Shown: positions 1 through 6,841, counted from the stretch's first letter. The stretch is 9,038 nt of DNA from Planctomycetota bacterium (GCA_023417165.1 JAEZGD010000231.1:1-9038); one strand, 5' to 3'. Notes: generated from the sequence alone by a model not told the origin. Made by a program: numbers and translations.

Positions 1-30
1 GAGATGCGGAAACTGGGCTACGGCCAGTAG
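1..30 (+). CDS. possible 3' end of an upstream gene (partial)
   Basis: Reading from base 1 gives nine sense codons (EMRKLGYGQ) ending in TAG at 28-30, 47 bases before prs. It could be the C-terminus of an upstream gene, but nine codons are too few to recognise a family. It could equally be chance. Bases 31-77 show no Shine-Dalgarno site and no convincing promoter. Confidence 0.25.
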   Translation, partial: EMRKLGYGQ

Positions 31-77
31 CGAATTCGCCGTTTGATTCTCCATCGCTTTATCTGTCCTTTGTCCTC

Positions 78-1052
78 ATGCGCGAACTCAAAATCTTCAG
101 CGGTCGTGCCAATCGCCCGCTGGCTGAGAAGATCTGCGACTTTTTGAACCTGCCCCTCGGTCGCATCCATCTCAGCAATTTTCCCGATAGCGAGATCTCG
201 TGCAAAATCAACGAGGATGTGCGCGGCCGCGATGTCTATTTGATTCAGCCGACCTGCCCGCCCGTCAACGAAAGCTTGATGGAACTGCTGGTGATGATCG
301 ATAGCTGCAAGCGCGCCAGCGCTTCGCGGGTGACGGCGGTCATTCCCTACTTTGGTTACGCGCGACAGGATCGCAAGGACGAAGGCCGCGTGCCGATTAC
401 CGCCAAGCTGGTAGCCAATATCATCACGCGCGCCGGAGCCGATCGCGTGCTGACGATGGATCTGCACGCCGCCCAGATTCAAGGCTTTTTTGACGTCCCG
501 GTCGATCATCTCTACGCGGGACGCGTGCTGAACGACTATTTCCTGAACATGGGCATTCGCCAAAGCGAGCTGACGATTGTCAGCCCTGACGAAGGTAGCA
601 TCAAGCGCGCGGTGACGCACGTCAAACGCCTGGGCGGGCGCTTGGCAATTGTCGACAAGCGTCGCGCCAGCGCGCTCGAAACCAAGCAAGAGTACATCAT
701 CGGCGGTCCGGTCGAAGGCCGCATCTGCTTGATGTTCGATGACATGATTAGCACTGCCGGCAGCATTTGCGGCGCAGCGAAGCTGGTGCATGCCGCCGGC
801 GCGAAAGAGATTCACGTCGCGGCGACGCACGGCCTGTTGGTCGGTCCCGCGCTCGAAAACCTGCAAAAAACCCCGCTGACCAGCCTGGTGATTACCGACA
901 GCATTCCCCTTTCGCCGGAGAAGCTGACGGCGTTTCCGAAGATCAAAGTGCTGAGCGTGGCACCGCTGCTAGGCGAAGCCATCAAGCGCATTCACCACGA
1001 TCAATCGATCAGCGGCATGTTCGACGAGTTAACCGTAGAAGGCCACGAGTGA
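78..1052 (+). CDS. prs: ribose-phosphate pyrophosphokinase (PRPP synthetase)
   Basis: Cytoplasmic enzyme that transfers pyrophosphate from ATP to ribose 5-phosphate, making PRPP for purine, pyrimidine, histidine, tryptophan and NAD synthesis. The 324 residues match the usual length of about 310-320. Visible motifs in order: NFPDSEI (34-40), the ATP-side loop YFGYARQDRK (91-100), TMDLHAAQIQGFF (126-138) with the metal/active-site His130, SPDEG (169-173), the catalytic-loop DKRR (193-196, Lys194 and Arg196 at the same numbers as in the E. coli enzyme), and the PRPP-binding loop FDDMISTAGS (220-229). ATG 78 is the first start codon in a frame that stays open to the window edge, and it has no Shine-Dalgarno site, as is common in planctomycetes. 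SPDEGS and ISTAGS differ slightly from the common SPDxGG and IDTxGT forms, but the acidic binding pair Asp221-Asp222 is intact. A housekeeping gene; the identification is secure. Confidence 0.96.
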   Translation: MRELKIFSGRANRPLAEKICDFLNLPLGRIHLSNFPDSEISCKINEDVRGRDVYLIQPTCPPVNESLMELLVMIDSCKRASASRVTAVIPYFGYARQDRKDEGRVPITAKLVANIITRAGADRVLTMDLHAAQIQGFFDVPVDHLYAGRVLNDYFLNMGIRQSELTIVSPDEGSIKRAVTHVKRLGGRLAIVDKRRASALETKQEYIIGGPVEGRICLMFDDMISTAGSICGAAKLVHAAGAKEIHVAATHGLLVGPALENLQKTPLTSLVITDSIPLSPEKLTAFPKIKVLSVAPLLGEAIKRIHHDQSISGMFDELTVEGHE

Positions 1053-1074
1053 AGCACCTAGAGAGCCATGCGCC

Positions 1075-2076
1075 ATGAAGAAAGCCCGCACCCCTCAGAA
1101 AGCAGCGAAGACCGCGACGAAGAAGTCCGCTAAATCCGCCAAGAAGGCGACCAAGAAGAAAGCCGCTACGAAAGCGGCGACCAAGCCAGCCGTGACCAAG
1201 AAGGCTGCGAAAAAGGCCGCCAAAAGCGCGGTCGCGAAGAAGGCGTTGAAAAAAGCAACCAAGAAGTCGGCGAAGAAAGTCGCCAAGAAAGCGCCGGCCG
1301 TCAAAGCCGTGAAGGCGTCCAAGAAGGCCGCTCCAAAGAAGGCAGTGAAGAAAGCTGCCGCCAAGAAGGCGGTTTCCAAGCCGGTTGCGGCTCCGAAAAA
1401 AGCGTCCAAGAAAGCCGCCCCCAAAGCCGCGAAGAAAGCTGCTGCCAAGGCGAAGCCCGCAGCGCCGGCAGCAGCGCCGCCGGTCGAGACGCCCCCTGCT
1501 GCGGCACCTGCTCCCGCCCCTGCGCTCGCACCGATTCCAACGCCGGTGGCAACGCCCGATTCGCCGGACGCGACGCTGCTTGAGATTGCGCGCTTGCTCT
1601 ATGACAAGCCGGCGTTTCACGAAGAAGTCCGCCTGGCGGTCGAGTATCCCGAAGAATACGTCGAGCGATTCTCTGAAGATCTTGGAGAGCGCAATATCTC
1701 CAGTCCTGTGCCGACCCTGCCTTGGATTGCTTTGATCGACAGCCTGCGCCGCCACGATGCATTGGTCGCCCTGGATTGGACCTTCGAACCGGACGAATTG
1801 ACCGAAGGTCTGACGGCGTTACTGGAGGTGCGCGGCGAACGTCCGATCAACGTCGAACTGACCGAAGGCTTTAGCGAGAGCACCGAAGCGTTGCAAATGC
1901 TGGGCGATCGCTTGCTGGAAGCCGGCCTGGCGCTGGTGACGATCGACAGCGCCGAACCGGAAGACGCCTTCCCCGTGACGGTCATCGACGCGGATGCGTT
2001 CGACGCCGCCGCTCAACTGGCGATGCAGCTCGGCCTCGGCTCGATCCAACGCTGGTCCAGCGAAGACCAAGAGTAG
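1075..2076 (+). CDS. histone H1-like Lys/Ala-rich tail fused to an acidic DUF6630-like domain
   Basis: A 333-residue protein in three parts. Residues 1-130 are almost only Lys, Ala, Thr, Ser, Val and Pro, with about 49 lysines in AAKKA/KKATKK-type repeats like the C-terminal tails of histone H1 and bacterial H1-like proteins; such tails bind DNA or RNA non-specifically. Residues 127-163 are a Pro/Ala linker. Residues 165-333 form an acidic folded domain (EYPEEYVERF at 190-199, LPWIALIDSLRR at 215-226, ALDWTF at 232-237, final GLGSIQRW at 320-327). From memory this resembles DUF6630, whose function is unknown; that match needs a profile search. The gene starts 22 bases after prs with only a weak GAGAG upstream and may be cotranscribed with it. 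It has no signal peptide or membrane segment, so it is probably cytoplasmic. The stop TAG lies inside a GTAG repeat head. A chromatin or RNA role is inferred from the tail only. Confidence 0.85.
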   Translation: MKKARTPQKAAKTATKKSAKSAKKATKKKAATKAATKPAVTKKAAKKAAKSAVAKKALKKATKKSAKKVAKKAPAVKAVKASKKAAPKKAVKKAAAKKAVSKPVAAPKKASKKAAPKAAKKAAAKAKPAAPAAAPPVETPPAAAPAPAPALAPIPTPVATPDSPDATLLEIARLLYDKPAFHEEVRLAVEYPEEYVERFSEDLGERNISSPVPTLPWIALIDSLRRHDALVALDWTFEPDELTEGLTALLEVRGERPINVELTEGFSESTEALQMLGDRLLEAGLALVTIDSAEPEDAFPVTVIDADAFDAAAQLAMQLGLGSIQRWSSEDQE

Positions 2077-2082
2077 GTCCCT

Positions 2083-2112
2083 ACGTAGGTCGAAGCCATG
2101 TTTCGACCACAA
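2083..2112 (+). repeat. GTAG-headed palindromic (REP-like) repeat, copy 1
   Basis: A GTAGG head at 2085-2089 leads into a 7-bp perfect stem, GGTCGAA (2088-2094) with TTCGACC (2102-2108). Aligned without gaps to 6836-6865 it matches at 25 of 30 bases. One difference is a compensated stem pair: T2090-A2106 here is A-T in the other copy. The head and stem resemble REP elements moved by REP-associated (RAYT) transposases in other bacteria; no transposase is in this window. Confidence 0.75.
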
Positions 2113-2153
2113 ATCGTAGCGCATTGGGACGATGCCCGGCATCGTCCTACGAT
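2113..2153 (-). repeat. palindromic repeat, inverted relative to copy 1
   Basis: A strong hairpin: GGACGATGCC (2127-2136) pairs with GGCATCGTCC (2138-2147), and an outer ATCGTAG (2113-2119) pairs with CTACGAT (2147-2153). Read on the minus strand it has the same layout as copy 1: CGTAGG, then a stem starting GGACGA. It faces copy 1 across a short gap, as in paired REP (BIME) arrangements. Confidence 0.7.
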
Positions 2154-2172
2154 GGAATCGCCGCACGGTTCT

Positions 2173-2198
2173 GGTCCCGCCTGCCGGGCGGGACCTAC
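2173..2198 (-). repeat. third GTAG-headed palindrome of the cluster
   Basis: The stem GGTCCCGCC (2173-2181) pairs with GGCGGGACC (2187-2195), followed by CTAC (2195-2198), the complement of a GTAG head. The end GGGACCTAC (2190-2198) is also the reverse complement of GTAGGTCCC at 2073-2081, so the whole 2073-2198 segment is bracketed by inverted 9-mers and could fold as one nested structure. Confidence 0.65.
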
Positions 2199-2215
2199 CA
2201 GGCGGCTTCTTTTTT
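2173..2215 (+). terminator. possible intrinsic terminator after the prs/H1-like pair
   Basis: The 9-bp GC-rich hairpin at 2173-2195 is followed, after about 15 bases, by a run of six T at 2210-2215 (T2207-T2208 just before). The gap between stem and T-run is longer than in a classic Rho-independent terminator, so this is tentative. It is correctly placed to separate the prs transcript from the sigma/kinase operon. Confidence 0.3.
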
Positions 2216-2227
2216 GCCAAATTCCGC

Positions 2228-2264
2228 GGCGGTTTGGGCCCGGCGACCGTGACTGCTAACATAG
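2228..2264 (+). promoter_or_regulatory. candidate promoter of the sigma/kinase operon (shared motif, copy A)
   Basis: GGCGGTTT (2228-2235), 13 bases, then GTGACTGC (2249-2256) and TAACATAG (2257-2264). The two 8-mers recur at exactly the same spacing at 5259-5295, and overall 25 of 37 positions match. The two-block layout is what a promoter recognised by an ECF sigma factor would look like, and its place before the sigma gene suggests autoregulation. TAACAT at 2257-2262 ends only six bases before the ATG, so a leaderless transcript is possible. No experimental support. Confidence 0.4.
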
Positions 2265-2268
2265 CATC

Positions 2269-2889
2269 ATGAGTCGAGATTCTGACGAACCGGGGCCGGA
2301 TCGCCTGCTGTTGCTAGCTCGCCAAGGCGACGAAGCGGCGCGCGGTGCGCTGCTGGAGCACTATCGTCATTACTTGGAACTGCTCGCGCGGCTGGAGATC
2401 GGCCGCCGCCTGCAAACCAAGGTCGATACGGCCGATGTCGTGCAGGATACGTTCCTCGAAGCGCATCGCAACCTGAAGCTGTTTCGCGGCAGTGGCGAGG
2501 CCGAGTTCGTCGCCTGGCTGCGCAGCATCTTGTCGGCCAAGATGGCGAACCTCGTGCGGCACTACCTGGGCACGCAGGGACGCGACGTGCGCCGCGAACA
2601 GCATCTCGAAATCGATCTCGATCAATCGTCGCGATTGCTCGATCGCGGGCTGGTAGCGCTGGGCAGTACGCCTAGCCAGCAAGTAGCGCGGCGCGAAACC
2701 GGCGTGCTGCTGGCGGCGGCGCTCGCGCGGCTGCCGGTCGACTATCGCGAAGTCGTGGTGCTGCGACATCTCGAAGAATTGACCTTTCCCGACATTGCCG
2801 TGCGGATGCAGCGGTCGGTCGACAGCGTGCAAAAGCTGTGGGTCCGAGCACTGGTGCAGTTGCGGCAGTTGATGAGGGACGTCGAGTGA
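2269..2889 (+). CDS. ECF RNA polymerase sigma factor, planctomycete type
   Basis: A 206-residue sigma-70 family factor that would direct RNA polymerase to a small regulon. Sigma region 2 spans about 20-95, with the core DTADVVQDTFLEAHRN (53-68) and FVAWLRSIL (80-88). Region 4 spans about 148-202, with ARLPVDYREVVVLRHLEELT (153-172) and the helix-turn-helix FPDIAVRMQRSVDSVQKLW (173-191). A linker of about 50 residues joins them, and regions 1 and 3 are absent, as in ECF factors. The sequence style fits the Planctomycetaceae-specific subfamily (TIGR02984-like, by eye). No anti-sigma gene is present; the next gene is a Ser/Thr kinase overlapping by four bases, the arrangement of the ECF/Ser-Thr-kinase pairs known in planctomycetes, so phosphorylation probably takes the anti-sigma's role. 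ATG 2269 has no Shine-Dalgarno site. Which promoters it recognises is unknown. Confidence 0.92.
   Translation: MSRDSDEPGPDRLLLLARQGDEAARGALLEHYRHYLELLARLEIGRRLQTKVDTADVVQDTFLEAHRNLKLFRGSGEAEFVAWLRSILSAKMANLVRHYLGTQGRDVRREQHLEIDLDQSSRLLDRGLVALGSTPSQQVARRETGVLLAAALARLPVDYREVVVLRHLEELTFPDIAVRMQRSVDSVQKLWVRALVQLRQLMRDVE
2875..2880 (+). promoter_or_regulatory. Shine-Dalgarno site fixing the kinase start
   Basis: GAGGGA lies inside the end of the sigma gene, five bases before GTG 2886, and supports that GTG over GTG 2838 or ATG 2907. The GTGA at 2886-2889 holds both the kinase start and the sigma stop, so translation is probably coupled. Confidence 0.65.
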
Positions 2890-5177
2890 CCAGCAAAGAC
2901 AGCCCGATGCGCTCCGCGCCTGAAGCAGCCGACCTGGCGGAAGACCCGCGCCTGGTCGAAGTCGCGGAAGACTATCTCCGCGAACTCGAAGCCGGCCGCC
3001 TGCCGGATCGTGCGGCCTATCTGCAGCGTTATCCCGAACTGGCGTCCGCAATCTCCGATTGCCTCGATGGTTTAGAGATGGTCCACGCGGGACTATCGGG
3101 CAAGCGTTTGGTAGCGCCTGCGGCGCAGCGCCCCGAAGAACCGCCTGGGCAGTTCGCAGCGCCGCTGGGCGATTTTCAGATTATCAAAGAGCTGGCGCGC
3201 GGTGGCATGGGCGTGGTGTACGAAGCGGTGCAACTTTCGCTCGGGCGTCGCGTTGCGCTCAAGGTGCTGCCCTTTGCCGCCACGTTCGACGCGCGGCATT
3301 TGCAACGCTTCAAGAACGAAGCGCAAGCGGCGGCCCTGTTGCATCACACGCATATCGTGCCGATCTATGCGGTCGGTTGCGAACGGGGCGTGCACTTCTA
3401 TGCGATGCAACTGATCGAAGGGCAATCGCTGGCGGTCGTGATTCAACAACTGCGCGAGAAAGAAGGCCATGCGCCCAAGCCACTGCTCGAAAGCACCCTG
3501 CCGCCCGATGGCGCGCCGGGACGTGTCGAGGAAACCCAGCGTATCGACCAGGCGGCGCGTTCCACGGTCGACCTCACCAATAGCCTCACTTCCGGCGCAT
3601 CGCGCCAAGGCGATGGTTACATTCGTCGCGCTGCGCGGCTGCTGGTGCAAGCGGCCGAAGCGCTCGAGCACGCGCATCAAGAAGGCGTCGTGCATCGCGA
3701 TATCAAGCCGGCCAATCTGTTGCTCGATACGAGCGGCAAGTTGTGGATCACCGATTTTGGGCTGGCGCTGCTGCAAGCCGAAAACGGCCTCACGCGCTCC
3801 GGAGATATGCTGGGCACCTTTCGCTATATGAGCCCCGAGCAGACCAGCGGGCAGCGGACGATGCTCGATCATCGCACCGATATTTATTCGCTGGGAGCCA
3901 CGTTTTACGAGCTGCTGACGCTCGAGCCGGTTTTCAGTGGCGAGACGCATCAAGAGTTGCTGTATCAGATCTTGCACGCCGAACCGCGCAGCCCTCGCGA
4001 ACATAATCGGGCAATTCCCATTGAACTGGAAACGATCCTCCTCAAAGGGCTGAGCAAGAACCCGGCCGATCGCTATCGCACCGCGGCTGACTTCGGAGCC
4101 GACGTGCAACGGTTCTTAGAGCATCAGCCGATTCTCGCCAGGCGCCCTTCGCTGATCGATCGGCTGTGCAAGTGGTCGCGGCGGCATCCATCGGCAGTGA
4201 TTGCGGCGGGCGTGCTGCTCGTGATTGTGACCGGACTTTCGCTGGTGAGCAATCGGCGCATCGCACTCGAACAACAACGCACCACCGCAGCGCTGGAACG
4301 TGAAAAACTGCGTGCGCAAGAAGCGGAAGATCGCTTCCTGCAAGCGCGCCAAGCGGTCGATTCGCTGTTCTTGATCAGCGAAGAAGAACTGGCCGATCGG
4401 CCGACCGATAGCGCGCGCCGCCGCGTGCTGGAACTGGTGCTCAGCTACTACCAGGCGTTCATCGAAGATCGCGCCGGCGATCCAGCCGCGCAAGCCGAAT
4501 TGGGACGCGTGCAAGACAAGATCAAGAACATCCTGCACGAGTTGAATGTCGTGCAGCGCGAGTTTCAGTTGCATCTGCTGAACCTGCCGGCAGTGCGCCA
4601 GGAATTGGTGTTGAGCGACGAGCAAGAGTCGCAACTGCAGGCGCTCCTCGCGCTGTGGGCCGAGGAACGCGAACAACAGCGCGAAGAGTTTGGCAAGCTA
4701 CGCGAGGAACAGCGGCGCGGTCGTCTCGTGGCGATCGCGCAAGAGCACGAGAGCGCGCTCGCTGCGGTGTTGACCTCGGCGCAGCAATCGCGCTTTCGCC
4801 AACTCGCGCTGCAATCGCAAGGCATCTTCGCCTTCAAAGATCCCGACGTGGTCCGCGCGCTGGAACTGACCACGGAACAGCGCGGCAAGATTCGTGAGAT
4901 TGAACGCGAGATGTTCGCGGCGCATTTTCGCGGCCCTCCGCCAGAACGCGATGGTCAACCGCGATTCCGGCCCCCGCCGGGTCCTGGCGGACCGAAACGA
5001 GGTGGCCCAGGCTTTGGTCCCGTCGGCATGCCGCAAGCCAACGCGGCCGCAGTCGCGCAAGTGAAAGAGCTACTCACCGAGACGCAACTGCAAACGTGGC
5101 GGTCGCTGACCGGCGAACCGTTCACAGGCTTCGCCGACGGCTTTCCGCCGCCGTTCGGCCCTCCCCCGCCCCGGTAG
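2886..5177 (+). CDS. transmembrane Ser/Thr protein kinase with an extracytoplasmic LTxxQ-like module
   Basis: A 763-residue Hanks-type kinase, likely the partner of the upstream sigma factor. Residues 20-67 form the N-terminal segment usual in planctomycete kinases (LVEVAEDYLRELEAGRLPDR, then YLQRYPELA). The kinase domain spans about 96-412 and looks active: Gly loop ELARGGMGVVY (102-112), Lys126 in VALKVL, Glu145, HRDIKPANLLL (270-280; Asp272, Asn277), DFG (290-292), MSPEQ (315-319) and DIYSLG (332-337). A Thr/Ser-rich insert of about 55 residues (190-245) sits after the hinge. One membrane helix (about 435-455) follows WSRRHPS. The outer part is helical (about 460-620), then carries LTxxQ-like repeats (LSDEQ 576-580, TSAQQ 630-634, LTTEQ 661-665, LTETQ 730-734) instead of the TPRs common in such kinases, a Pro/Gly-rich stretch (683-713) and a Pro-rich tail. 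The 566-755 module matches the N-terminus of the CotH protein encoded downstream. Confidence 0.93.
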   Translation: MTSKDSPMRSAPEAADLAEDPRLVEVAEDYLRELEAGRLPDRAAYLQRYPELASAISDCLDGLEMVHAGLSGKRLVAPAAQRPEEPPGQFAAPLGDFQIIKELARGGMGVVYEAVQLSLGRRVALKVLPFAATFDARHLQRFKNEAQAAALLHHTHIVPIYAVGCERGVHFYAMQLIEGQSLAVVIQQLREKEGHAPKPLLESTLPPDGAPGRVEETQRIDQAARSTVDLTNSLTSGASRQGDGYIRRAARLLVQAAEALEHAHQEGVVHRDIKPANLLLDTSGKLWITDFGLALLQAENGLTRSGDMLGTFRYMSPEQTSGQRTMLDHRTDIYSLGATFYELLTLEPVFSGETHQELLYQILHAEPRSPREHNRAIPIELETILLKGLSKNPADRYRTAADFGADVQRFLEHQPILARRPSLIDRLCKWSRRHPSAVIAAGVLLVIVTGLSLVSNRRIALEQQRTTAALEREKLRAQEAEDRFLQARQAVDSLFLISEEELADRPTDSARRRVLELVLSYYQAFIEDRAGDPAAQAELGRVQDKIKNILHELNVVQREFQLHLLNLPAVRQELVLSDEQESQLQALLALWAEEREQQREEFGKLREEQRRGRLVAIAQEHESALAAVLTSAQQSRFRQLALQSQGIFAFKDPDVVRALELTTEQRGKIREIEREMFAAHFRGPPPERDGQPRFRPPPGPGGPKRGGPGFGPVGMPQANAAAVAQVKELLTETQLQTWRSLTGEPFTGFADGFPPPFGPPPPR

Positions 5178-5352
5178 GCTCAAGCAGCGATTCTCGTCGC
5201 ATATCGCGAAGATGTCGGGCGGGCCTTCCGCAAATTTCGCCAAATCTTCATTTTCGGCGGCGGTTTTGGCGACGGCTTGGTGACTGCAAATCTAGTACAG
5301 ATCGCCAGCGCACGCCGCGGTGGCTTCCCCGGGCCCTTGCGAATCCCTACCG
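5178..5352 (+). other. intergenic region between the kinase and VTC genes
   Basis: This stretch of 175 bases has no clear terminator: GAAGAT (5208-5213) and ATCTTC (5244-5249) could pair, but no T-run follows. It holds GCCAAAT (5239-5245), also found before the sigma gene at 2216-2222, and the shared candidate promoter. The kinase stop lies in GGTAGG like the GTAG heads elsewhere, but no palindrome follows it. Confidence 0.5.
5259..5295 (+). promoter_or_regulatory. candidate promoter of the VTC-DUF4956 genes (shared motif, copy B)
   Basis: GGCGGTTT (5259-5266), 13 bases, then GTGACTGC (5280-5287), and CTAG at 5292-5295. It matches the segment before the sigma gene at 25 of 37 positions without gaps, with both 8-mers identical and equally spaced. 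It ends 24 bases before GTG 5320 and 57 before ATG 5353, a plausible place for a promoter. GGCGGTTT also occurs in Gly-Phe coding sequence near 7034, so that block alone is not specific. Confidence 0.4.
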
Positions 5353-6165
5353 ATGTTGGCTCCCGACGGCTATTGCAGGCAGGACGAGGCACGCCGCTCG
5401 CTGCACCTTTATCACGACGCCCATCCTGCCACCGCGCCGCATCTGGCGCAGTCGCCTTCACTGCGCGGGCGTGGCGGCGCGGCGGCTTGCGAGCTGAAGT
5501 TTGTCTTGGACGAGCCGGTCGCTGCGGCGGTGGAAAGGCGATTGCGCGAAGTGCTGACCCTCGATCCGCACTGCGATCCGGCGGTCGGCGGATATCGACT
5601 GACTTCACTGTATTACGACACGCCGCAGTGGGATGTTTATCGTCGCCAAGGGCGTCATGGATTGTGCAAGTTCCGCGTGCGGCGTTACGGCGACGCGCCG
5701 CAGGTGTTCCTGGAACGCAAATCCAAGCAAGGTGGTCACGTCCGCAAGCGTCGCACGACGCTCGCGCTTGACCAACTGTCCGCCTTGGCCAGTGAGGTCG
5801 TTGATCGCGATTGGACGGGGGCTTGGTATCAAGGGCAACTGCGCCGCAATCAACTGCGGCCGGTGTGCCAGATCTCGTATCAGCGGCAGGCTTATTTTGG
5901 TTTTGGCAGCGAAGGTCCGCTGCGTTTGACCTTCGACCGCCAGATCGTCGGCGGTCTGACCAGCGATTGGTCGTTTGCCGCGCCGATCGCGCGCCGCGTG
6001 GTGGTCGATCAGGGCGTCGTCTGCGAATTCAAATTCCAAGGCGCGCTTCCCGCGCTGTTCAAGTCGGTGATTCACGACTTGCAACTGATGCCGCGCGGGC
6101 TGTCGAAGTATCGCAGTTGCATCGCCGCTTGCCAGGATGTGACCGGAGGGCCGGCGCATGCCTGA
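5353..6165 (+). CDS. VTC-domain polyphosphate polymerase-like protein
   Basis: A 270-residue protein of the VTC family (Pfam VTC), whose yeast member Vtc4 makes polyphosphate from ATP inside a cationic tunnel. The ordered basic and acidic residues are present: ELKF (47-50), YRLTSLYYDT (81-90), KFRVRRYG (106-113), FLERKSK (119-125), KRR (132-134), ISYQRQAY (174-181), LRLTFDR (190-196), CEFKF (224-228) and SKY (251-253). The catalytic set (Lys49, Arg108/Arg110, Lys123, Arg191, Glu225, Lys227) therefore looks intact. There is no membrane segment, so it probably acts in the cytoplasm with the DUF4956 membrane protein, whose gene overlaps its end by eight bases. The start is uncertain: ATG 5353 is used here; GTG 5320 in the same frame would add 11 residues; neither has a Shine-Dalgarno site. 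The first 45 residues are low-complexity and look unlike the family. True product and acceptor are unproven in bacteria of this type. Confidence 0.87.
   Translation: MLAPDGYCRQDEARRSLHLYHDAHPATAPHLAQSPSLRGRGGAAACELKFVLDEPVAAAVERRLREVLTLDPHCDPAVGGYRLTSLYYDTPQWDVYRRQGRHGLCKFRVRRYGDAPQVFLERKSKQGGHVRKRRTTLALDQLSALASEVVDRDWTGAWYQGQLRRNQLRPVCQISYQRQAYFGFGSEGPLRLTFDRQIVGGLTSDWSFAAPIARRVVVDQGVVCEFKFQGALPALFKSVIHDLQLMPRGLSKYRSCIAACQDVTGGPAHA
6145..6150 (+). promoter_or_regulatory. Shine-Dalgarno site of the DUF4956 gene
   Basis: GGAGGG inside the end of the VTC gene, seven bases before ATG 6158. It is the strongest ribosome binding site in the window and confirms the 8-base gene overlap. Confidence 0.7.
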
Positions 6166-6841
6166 GTGGCTGACCGATTCCGTAACAACGTCGGCGAGTT
6201 TGCCGATCCAGCAGGTCCTGCTACGACTGGTATCGGCAATCTTGCTCGGCGCTGGCGTGGCGGGCATCTTTCGGCTCAGCCATGGCCGCGACAAAGAAGA
6301 CGCTTCGACGCTGACCGCAACATTGGTGCTGCTGTCGGTGTTGATTGCCATGGTATCGATGGTGATCGGCGATAGCGTTGCGAGAGCGTTTAGCCTGGTG
6401 GGCGCGCTGTCGATCGTGCGCTTTCGAACGGTGGTCGAAGATACGCGCGACACCGCGTTTGTGATCTTTGCGGTGATCGTGGGCATGGCTGCGGGAGCTG
6501 GCGTGTTCTTGGTGCCGCTGTTGTCGTTGCCGCTCGTTGGTGCGGTGGCCATCGCCATGAGTCGCGCGGGACGCGGCGCTGTAATCGGTGCATTGCCGGA
6601 AAGCGCGCTCGCGATTCGGCTGGGACTCGGTCGCGATCCTGAGGCAGTGCTCGGTGGCGTCCTGTCGCGACGTTTGGAAAGCTATCGATTGAGCAGCGTC
6701 GCCACCGCCCGGCAAGGCGCGGCGCTGGACCTGCATTATCACATTCGTCTCCGCTCGTCGGCCGATATGGCGGTGCTCGTGGCTGAGCTCAACCAGGTCG
6801 AAGGCGTGCAAATCGCCGAAATTCGCCAAGAAAAATCGTAG
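6158..6841 (+). CDS. DUF4956 family membrane protein
   Basis: A 227-residue integral membrane protein with about four hydrophobic segments (roughly 18-40, 52-70, 98-118 and 118-135) and a soluble C-terminal domain of about 90 residues ending in a betaalpha-type segment (MAVLVAELNQVEGVQIAEI at 204-222). The family signature is clear at 74-91, ARAFSLVGALSIVRFR followed by TVVEDTRDTAF. Some relatives of this fold are described as transport-like, but its function is not established. It is commonly encoded beside VTC and CotH genes, as here, so it may anchor or channel the product of the VTC protein across the membrane; that is inference. It is translated from a good ribosome binding site within the VTC gene. 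Its TAG stop is formed by the GTAG head of a palindromic repeat. Confidence 0.88.
   Translation: MPEWLTDSVTTSASLPIQQVLLRLVSAILLGAGVAGIFRLSHGRDKEDASTLTATLVLLSVLIAMVSMVIGDSVARAFSLVGALSIVRFRTVVEDTRDTAFVIFAVIVGMAAGAGVFLVPLLSLPLVGAVAIAMSRAGRGAVIGALPESALAIRLGLGRDPEAVLGGVLSRRLESYRLSSVATARQGAALDLHYHIRLRSSADMAVLVAELNQVEGVQIAEIRQEKS

Noticed and set aside
31..77. Promoter before prs (TTGATT at 43-48)
   Set aside because: No -10-like hexamer lies at a normal distance, and upstream sequence is missing; prs may be read from an upstream promoter.
1095..1448. Minus-strand Ala/Phe-rich frame that looks like a membrane protein
   Set aside because: It is the complement of the Lys/Ala-rich tail: AAG lysine codons read backwards give Phe/Leu codons. 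No start context or family match.
1385..1735. Arg/Pro-rich plus-strand frame inside the H1-like gene
   Set aside because: It is the +1 reading of the Lys/Ala repeat and linker, with no start signal; a frame shadow.
2838..2885. Longer kinase start at GTG 2838
   Set aside because: It would overlap the sigma gene by 52 bases with no ribosome site, while GTG 2886 has GAGGGA and the compact GTGA stop/start overlap.
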